NCBI RefSeq assembly: GCF_964355755.1 | Contig: NC_092676.1 | Span: 5,562,288-5,626,287, forward strand | Length of the DNA stretch: 64,000 bases | Source of the DNA: Antedon mediterranea | Lineage: Eukaryota > Echinodermata > Crinoidea > Comatulida > Antedonidae | Reading direction: 5' to 3' | Part shown: in pieces, positions 49,509 to 58,900 of the stretch | Layout of the letters: every line of letters begins with the position of its first letter | Numbering within the stretch: the first letter of the stretch is position 1 | Notes under the pieces: generated by a model | Told to the model about the DNA's origin: nothing | Seen by the model: the letters and a program-made list of their open reading frames with translations, nothing else | Databases searched by the model: none | Position numbers and translations under genes: made by a program

Positions 49509-52500
49509 ACAATTATTTAAATGTTGACATAGAAACTTTAAAAATTATAAGTCACGCCCTATTTAAATGTATTAATGTTAAAGCGGCGTTCTAAACTTTT
49601 GTTGTTTGTTGAGCTACACTATTTGCCTGGCGTATTAATCTTGGCAACTAAACTTGTATGAATAGCTCCACTTTAAAGTAACTGCCACATTAAGTTTCTG
49701 TCACAACTTCCCAATGCGTATTAGATAATTTACAGTATTACAGGTTAAAACTTGATAGTGAAACTAGTGCAAACTGCCATTTATACGGTTAAAATTCTAT
49801 CCATTTTTTTTTCAAGTTACACCTAGAAATTCAATTATTAGTTCATTAAACTGTGTACTAGTTATACCAGTCTTTCAAATTTTATTTTTTTTAACTTATT
49901 TTCTTTTTTAATTTCAAATTGAGCTTTTTCTTTTGCATTTTTGTATCTTGAATAATGGGTCCATGAATTGTTATACAAACAAAAGTTACTCCAAAATACT
50001 TAAAATTAAAGAACTATATTCAATGATTTGACCAATTAAAATTCAGCATATATGAGTTATGCAAGTCACTATACTCTACTCAATAGCGGTTTTGTTAATT
50101 TTATACGAAAAACTAAAATATTGATATGAAAGCAAGTTTGAAAAATATATATATAAAAGCTAAATTTATACCATTTTTACAATAAGTAAATTTGAAATAG
50201 AATAAATGTTTATTACCTGAAATTGTTTGAGAATGGCTAAAGTTTACACAACAATTTTTAGTTCGTTCTACTGTAAATATTAAAAACAAATCAACTGGTT
50301 CGTTTCTAAAAGTAGTAAACGCTACCACTAATTATTAATAACAAATTTAATCGTGCAATGCACTTTTACGAAACCTAGCATTTTCTTTTAGATTTATTTA
50401 GGAATCATGTCATACTGTAATTATTCTACTGCTGTTACTGCAGTAATACATTTTCTATTCTATTTTCAGTTTGCTTTAATGAAGAAGTTTATGAACAATA
50501 GGTAGTTACTGCAGTAAACTGCAGTTGAATATTTTGACATGGTCCCTTAGTGATTAAATTCATAAATGTGTGTGATTAAACAAAGTAATTTACAATTTTG
50601 TAAATTGATATTGTATTTCAAAACTCTCTCTGCTATTTGAATTTATCGTCAATGTTGGAAGTGAAAGTGTAGATAAAATAATTTTTTTTTCTTTTCAGTT
50701 TTATAAAGGTATTACAATTATTGTTCTAGATTCTGTATAATAACTTTTCAGTTGAGAGCATGTACCATATTGCAACATATGCATACTGTTTTTTTATCAA
50801 ATGTGTTTATTTAGTCAAAGCATTTAGGATTTATTTTGTTTACAATTTTTATCATCAGCTTTTGAATTATTAATTATACCAGCTCTGTGTTGGTGTTTGC
50901 TATGTTCATTAAATATGGACTTTACGAAACACGACGGTTAGAGGAGGACGACACATATCCTGTATTTGCTAAAGTGTAAATCATAAACAGTCGACTTAAC
51001 CGTTTTATTAGTTATGCACCCTTCTTGCGTGAAGATGACGACCGACAGTATATCTCTCTCCCTCCCCTGTCTCGTGGTGCGGTGCCCTTCTGAATCGCTT
51101 GGCTCTGGTGATGCAGCATAAGCCTTCCTAGCTATGGGCCTTATAAAATTCTAAGTACTAGTTAAAATATTATTTAGATTTATTCAAATTCCACATTTAA
51201 GTTTAATTTGAACTGTATATTAAAGGTTATATATACATAAACGGAAAAATGGCAACCTTATCGTCCTCAAATTTCACTCTAAGCTCCGCCCATTTTGTTA
51301 AAGCTCATGCATAAATTACTCGTGATCACCCGTTGTGTTTCCTAAAGTCCTTACTATCTCATTCAATGTGTATTTATATTAGCCGTGTTTTGAGAATGAG
51401 AATATACTTATTTAAAACAAATCTTTATCTACTATATTATTACCCTTGCAGTTGACATTTATTGATGGTGGATAGATAGAAAATATAATATATAAATTGC
51501 AATGTTGACGTATTCCATTGTTACTATTATTATGCTGATAAATTTATAAATGTAGGTACAGTATACAGTAAGTGGGTCTAATAATTTATGTTACAAGTAT
51601 TGGGTTTAATTTCATATTTCACTAGCGATCAAATAAAACGTTATCACGAACACGCGGACGCCAAACTTGTATAAAAGATTTTATAATTTGCAATCGCATA
51701 TTAATACTGTACGTTGGTTTGATTAGGGTAAATGTATAAATGCCTCTACCACTTCAAAGAATGGGACTCTTTTTAAACCAATATTTTGTTTAATAAATAT
51801 TGGAACTACTGATGTGGTAAAACAATTTAGTAAAACCTCTTTAAGATGCCCAAGAGAGTTTAATAGCGGTTCCACTGTAATCAAATTAATTTAATAATGT
51901 ATTATATATTAATTAATAGTGTCGTATGAAGTAGATAAAATTACAAGTATCTACTGATGACATGACTTTTTAATGTATGTATGTTGCTTTTATTAATCTA
52001 CTTGATTCTAACGTTTTTGACCAAATATATAAATTTAGGTACTTTAATAGCCATGTATACCACGAGCATGTTATTTGCTTTTAGCTGGCCATGGTATGAG
52101 AATATTGTTGAGAACCATACTGTATAGTGTATGGTAAAGGAATCGGATTAGCATGCCTGTGCCATATAGCTTGTATACTTTAGGCAAGATACTTTACTCT
52201 CATCCTTTGAATGGAACGTAAAGCTGTTGGTCTTGTTCTTGATCAATGTTATAAAATATACAGTAGTATGGAGGCCTATATTATACTTTATTATTTTTCT
52301 CAATTCCGTCTGAATTTCTAGTGTAATTTTCACATTGTTTCAAAATCGTACTATTTTCTGAAATGGTGTCGCATCTTGAATGGTAGTTCTTTTGAAATAA
52401 AAAATTCATGTTTCCAATGAAGTTGAGTTCTATTTTTATTATTTATTCGAACATAATTTTTAGGTTCGATAGTAGATCTGTTCCATGTGGACACACTCTT

Positions 52501-52616
52501 ATTCAGGGAATACTTTCCTGTTAATAGTGTGGCGAAATAAGTACACTACAAGACAGTCACCCTGATAACACCAAAGATAGTGTTCTTCGATAACACCACT
52601 ATGAAGGGGACACTTT
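49509..52616. other. FAR1 3' UTR and intergenic DNA
   Basis: Contains the second 103-bp duplicate (49691-49793). AATAAA at 50201 and 51630 are possible poly(A) signals; neither is decisive. A SINE-like remnant (GGCAAGATACTTTACTCTCA) lies near 52182. No ORF or RNA gene I can support. Confidence 0.5.
49691..49793 (+). repeat. 103-bp duplicate, FAR1 3' UTR copy
   Basis: TAAGTTTCTGTCACAACTTC to TTTATACGGTTAAA; partner at 49020-49122. Confidence 0.9.
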
Positions 52617-52705
52617 AGAGCTCTGTCTAGACTATCAAACTTTATGTATGTGACAAAAAAATGTAATTGTAATGTGCTCATGGACACGATGACGTCATAT
52701 CACGA
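52617..52705. mobile_element. MITE-A left half
   Basis: AGAGCTCTGTCTAGACTATC and GACGTCATATCACGACC; right half absent. Confidence 0.6.
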
Positions 52706-52879
52706 CCTGTTACGTTTATCAGATATATATGGTGGCAGCAAACAATTATTTCGTTCCACTCCATCGATTTCCCAGGGTGAGGAGGAGATTTCATTTCGGT
52801 GCACCTTTCATTATATTTCGTGCATCCTATTTTTACTTTATAACCTACCAAGAGAGCAGTAACACTAACAGGCTTCAAG

Positions 52880-52903
52880 ATGGGCATTTTTACTGATTTA
52901 GGG
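52880..52903 (+). CDS. Candidate first coding exon of CYB5R (MGIFTDLG)
   Basis: ATG in good context (CAAGATGG), eight codons, then GTATTG as a possible donor in phase 0, matching the phase-0 acceptor at 53592. CYB5R1 and CYB5R3 also begin with MG and an N-myristoylation-like start before the anchor, and adding these residues brings the length to 307. The donor is weak. The alternative start is the in-frame ATG at 53610. Confidence 0.45.
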
Positions 52904-55900
52904 GTATTGTGTTTTATTGCATTAGCTTAAAATATGCTTCAATTCATGTGACTATTAGGCCTATCATTCTAGCCTACCCCTAGCTAGGCCTAAGTATAAA
53001 GCCTAGGCCTAGTTAGTAGGCCGGTGAAACTACTAGTCACGTCAACATACTATGTGTAGATAGGCCGCGCCGATTGCACGGGCGTGCTTTATATAGCTTT
53101 TTGCTGGGTATTGACTTCCAATGGTATAGGTGTGGCGGAACACGACAACGAACATGCCACAATCCGCCCACATGTCATCCATTGGGTTGGGTTGCAGGGA
53201 AAAATTTCATTTCAAAATTTTGTTTAGCAAAATTGCTAATCAAACTGATTTTTTAGTCAAGAAACATAGTTTTGTATTGTATTTTTTGCTACACAATTGT
53301 AGAAATGTGTAGCAAAAAGGTTGTTTTGTATAGCTTTTTGCTATGCTACACTGGCGAAATTATTCCCTGGGTTGGTCTATTTGTAGAAAGCTAACTAATA
53401 ATATCAATAATAATTAAAGAAGAGTTGTAAAAACAGCTTGCAAAATTTCTTTTTCTATAAAAATTTTATTAATTAAAATATTAATCGCGAATATTTATTA
53501 TTAATATGTATTAAAAACGGGTTTTTTTTAGTACCGGCATTATTTATATTTTAGTTTTTATCGGGACATTTTATTATTTCTATTTCAACAGACGTCTGTG
53601 CCGTTTGTGATGGGTGTTGGTGTTATTGTAGGTACAGTGCTCCTAAAGTTTATACTTGGCGGAAGCAAAGAAAAGGGACCTCCAAAGTTACTCCAGGACC
53701 CTAATGTCAAGTATACACTCAGCCTTGCCGACAAGGAGGTAATTATGAATGTATAAAAATGAAATTTGAAATAATGTTTGCAGTCAGGTTAAGGCCAAAT
53801 AAAAAAAAATACTTGTTAAGCGTCACACCCTCATAAATTTTCAGGGGCGGGGGGACGGTTTTTTTTTTTTTTTTTTTTTACTTTTTATGGAGGTATAATT
53901 TTGCGCGATGGACGTTTTGGCCCACTTTTTTTTAGGACGAAATGTCAAACTTTTAAAATGCGAAACCGAACAAAATTGACTATGTATGAAATATTATTGC
54001 CGATGACAAAATTGAGTTTTGTATTGTTTATATCCAGACGTAATTAAAACATTAAATTTAATTTCCACCGAGCGAAATTGTAGGCCCTAGGCTAATCCGT
54101 CCAAGCTGCCACCCCCGCCTCACTCATCGGCGGCCATGGTCCGCCGTCTCTCGCTCGACTCATCTATCCAGGAAATTCCCTATCGCGAGAAGCATGATGT
54201 TGGTCTCAATAATACTAAATTATAGTGGGCTGATTTTGAAAACAGCTTACGGCATTTCTTAAGTGAATTTTTATTCAACGTATTCATTCTTCTTTGATGA
54301 ATCCGTTGCCAATTGCTGTGTAAATCAGTATTTAAAGTTGTGATGCGAAAAGTGTGTGTAATTATTCCACAGGTAAACCAGGCATAAGAAAACGCATCGC
54401 CGCCGGGCCCATCGCCCAACAGGACCCTCGTGGTGTGCCGATCTCGAGCGCGAGATCATCGTAAACAAAATTGGTAGAGTCCATTATGTATGGGGTGTTT
54501 CCTATTTACGAACCTATAAAAAACGCGTTTCGACCACTGTGTAGGCAAAATATTTATTTCAGTAATCCCTAAATTGATAATCGTGTATTCTGTAATCACG
54601 TGACTGATGATGTAATCCTCAGCGACGTACTAAATGCACGTGATTTAATGTGTTGGGGAAAAAGCTTGCTGTTTACCACACATGATTCGCGGTGCTATTC
54701 GCGTTTCCTTGACGTAAATCGGCGGCGTGTAAATGAAACAATTGTTTTCACCAAATTGCCGTTGTCGACATAGAGCGATCGGTGGCTAGCTAGCGTGGCT
54801 AAGCTAAGAAGTACGTATTTTTCAAAAATTACACCAGCCTAGCAAACATTTGCTAGTTTTGAAATTTTCAACTAGAATCTACTAGCAAAATGCTAGTTTG
54901 CTAGCGTGAATTTTGAGCCCTGCTCTGGAGCTGGGCCGGGCCGCTAAACTTTCCGTTGTATATGGGTAAAAAAAAAATAAAAAGAGAGGCGGCTGGATAA
55001 TCAGGAGCGGGCGGTGACGCTTAACAAGTATGTTTTTTTATTTGGCCTAATGTCTAAATATAATAAATATTACAATTTATTTATTTTCATTTGGCTCAAT
55101 AAAATACACTAGCATAAAAAATAACACATAAGTACACAAGATGAGGAAGCTCAAAAATATTATAACTAAATCATTGAGCAGTATAGGAACCTTAAACATG
55201 GGTTTAAAACATTTTTTTTTTTAATGTTAAAATTGATTATAGAAATAGATAAAACAAATTACTCTAGTAGCTAGATCAACTTTCGTATGCACTTTGAGGT
55301 CCAGAGAATTTGACTTCAGAAATTGGTTTAGGGTGGTCAAACAATCATATTTGGCTTGGTTACACATTTTGAAAATGTGGCGAAAGGTCAAAAGGTCAAG
55401 GTGAAAGGTCATAAGACCAAACATAAATATGTCCTTAAATCTCAACAACCACTGGTCACAACGAGGTAATTTTGGTCTTAAATTAATCGGAAGGTATACA
55501 TTTATATTCAGTCTAATGGGACATTTTAGTAAAAAATGACCGGAAATGCCATTTCTGACCTTTGACCCACAACCCAGGGCATGTATGTATCTCCGTAACT
55601 ACTGGTCGTAGACACTTGAATTTGGTTTTAAATTCTTCGAAATATATATTGTGTTATTTGTTACACATTTTGAAAAATGTTACAAAAGGTCAAAGGGTCA
55701 AGGTCAAGGGTTATTTGAACAAATAAAAAAAGGTACTTGTATCTCGGCAACCACTGGTCGCAGCAAGTCAATTTTGGTTTCAAAATGTTCAGAAGGCATG
55801 CATTTATATTCCATCTAATGGGGCATTTTAGTCAAAAATGATCAGAAATGCCATTTCTGACCTTTGACCCACATACCAGGGCATCTTCATATCTCTGTAA

Positions 55901-58900
55901 GTACAGGTCGTAGAAACTTAAATTTGGTATCAAATTGTTCGAAATATACATATTTACATTCATTGTAATAGAAAATGTGGTTAAAAGATGAACAGAAATA
56001 CTATTACTAATGTTTCAAACAAAAAACATATCTACACAACTTATCCTTAGACAGTAATGTTATGCAATAACTGATAATTTAAATTGTTTTAATTTCAAGT
56101 ACTAGTTATTGCTGTCCCCGAGGATATTTTGATAGAAACGTTGAGCTCAACAGTTCTTTTCAGAATGCTAGAAGTAACTTATAATAATAAATAAATGAAA
56201 AACTTATATAGCGCCGGTATCCTCCACCCATGTGGCGCTCATGGCGCTTTGTGCATTAACAACGTGCGAGAACATCAGCGAATAGCGACGTCTTTAGGTT
56301 GGTCTTGAAACTGTTTAGACTAGTTGAGCATTTAACTGTTGCTGGTAAGCTGTTCCATACACTTGCGGCCGCAACGTAAAAAGATCTCTGACCCCACTGA
56401 TTTTTCGCTCTACGCTCTTGAAGAAGGTTTTGTGACAATGATCGTAGGCCTCTGCGGGATGATTCGTAACGATCCACAAGGTCAGATAAATAAGCAGGAG
56501 CACTGTCATTTAGGATCTTGAATACAAACAACGCAAGTTTGTACTTAATACGTTGTTGAACAGGCAACCAATGCAAATCCATCAGGACAGGAGTTATGTG
56601 AGCGTTTGATTTTGTATAAGTTACAATTCTAGCTGCCATATTTTGCAAGCAACTTGCCATATGTATCCGATTAAACGCCCCAGGCATTTATTGTTCAAAA
56701 GGGTTTTTAGGGGGAAAGGAGGAATCTTTATTTGGGGTATAATATGGTAACATGTATAATCAAATAAATACCACCTAGATGTAAAAAAATACTGCACAAT
56801 TAATATAAAAAAGTGATAAAATTATGTCAAAATGCTTGATAAATTGTAGATTATGGTAGTTAATGAAATGTGTTGACGTGATACAATTATTGTGTAAATG
56901 CATGTGGCGGGGCGTTTATTCCACATGGTGTGTTCTATTGGAGGGAATGGTGGCGTTTATTTGAAGGAATACTCTAATTTTAATAATTGTATTTCGTTTC
57001 TCAACTGATAAAAGGTACTTAATACATGATTCGTTTTCCTCTTTATGCTTTTTAACGAAATGTTTCTGTCTTTTAAAATAAAAGTGATAGATTCCATTAA
57101 ATGAATCTTCTCCTCCAGGTGCCAGTATAATGATATAAAACAATGACACATCATTATCCTGACACAATTGCACTCATAATGGATCTTCATTCTATCATCT
57201 ATTTGTTTGTAACTACAAATTTGACAACAATCTTTTGCATAGTTTTAAATGCCAATACATAGTTTCATTAATATTGTACAATATGTCCAGCTTTCCTGAA
57301 AACACCCTTGTGTACTGTAGTACAGTGTTGTAGTATGATTTTATCATGATAAACTTCTGATGCTTTTATTGTCAATGCATTCAGTACCTAAAACATGTCA
57401 AAGTTTCTAGTGGTATTGATAATAAATCTCCAGAAATATATATTGTTTTATTATCTACACTGGGAACAGACGTGTATATGTATAAGTTTTGTCGTTGACA
57501 TTCAAAACTATTATGCAACAGTGTTACGTAATAATGACAATGACTTGGTCTATTATTGTGGTCTCCGATACCTTTTATTACATGATTGTACTTCCACCAG
57601 GATAGAATGAGGTTTAATCTCGTTATTATTCTTATTATATATATATTTTTTTTTTCATATATATATCTGGGGTGTATTTATTAGATTATACATGTTACCA
57701 TTATTACACCCAACAAAATAAACGCCTTCCCTGAATAAATAAATGCCTGAGGCTTTTATTCGGGTAACTACAGTAAATTACTTTTAGCATTCTCAAAATG
57801 TTTGAACGTTCGGGGGTCAACAATACTTTCTAGCATTATTTTAAGCAAAAGTACAATTATTACAAACAGTAAAGGATTTGTTTTAATTCCTATAATGAAA
57901 TTATTAAGCATCAATTATTGCATAACATTACTGTCTAATGATAAGTTGGGTAGATATGTTTTTCATTTAAAAGATTAATAATTAATAGTATTTCTGATCA
58001 TCTTTTATCCAAATTTTCTGTTAGAATGAATGTAAATATGTGTATTTCTAACAATTTGATACCAAATTCTACGACCTGTACTTACAGAGATAAGAAGATG
58101 CCCTGGTATGTATGTCAAAGGTCAGAAATGTCATTTCCGGTCATTTTCGACTAAAATGTTTCATTAGACTGAATATGAATGTATACCTTCTGAACATTTT
58201 GAGACCAAAATTTACTCGCTGTGACCAGTGGTTGCCGAGATACAAATACCTATTTGTGTTTATTCATATAACCCCTGCCTTGACCTTTTGTAACATTGTT
58301 CAAAATGTGTAACAAATAACTAAATGTATATTTCGAACAATTTGAGCCCAAATTCAAGTCTCTACGGCCAATAGTGACGGAGATACAGACATGCCCTGGT
58401 TTATGGGTCAAAGGTCAGAAATGGCATTTCCTGTCATTTTCGACTAAAATGTTTCATTAGACTGAATATGAATGTATACCTTCTGATCAATTTGAGACGA
58501 AAATTACCTCGCTGTGACCAGTGGTTGTCGAGATTTAAGGACATAATGGTGTTTGATCTTATAACCTTTGACCCTGACCTTTTGACCTTTCGCCACATTT
58601 TCAAAATGTGTAACCAAGCCAAAAATGATTGTTTGACCACCCTAAACCAATTTCTGAAGTCAAATTCTCTGGACCTCAAAGTGCATACGAAAGTTGATCT
58701 AGCTACTAGAGTAAATAGAAGTGTTTCATAAATTATATCGACAAACTCCAATCAAAAGCACAGTCCTGTATTTTAATTTTCATAAACTTTTAGTATTAAA
58801 TATTAATCAAATTTTTAGATTTTGAGCCCAGACACCAGACGGTTTAGATTTGCATTGCCATCTGCCCAGCACATCCTAGGCCTTCCTGTTGGTAAGTGCA

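Noticed and set aside
56339-56521. Plus-strand 60-codon frame over the LINE fragment
   Set aside because: Antisense shadow of the minus-strand retrotransposon frame.
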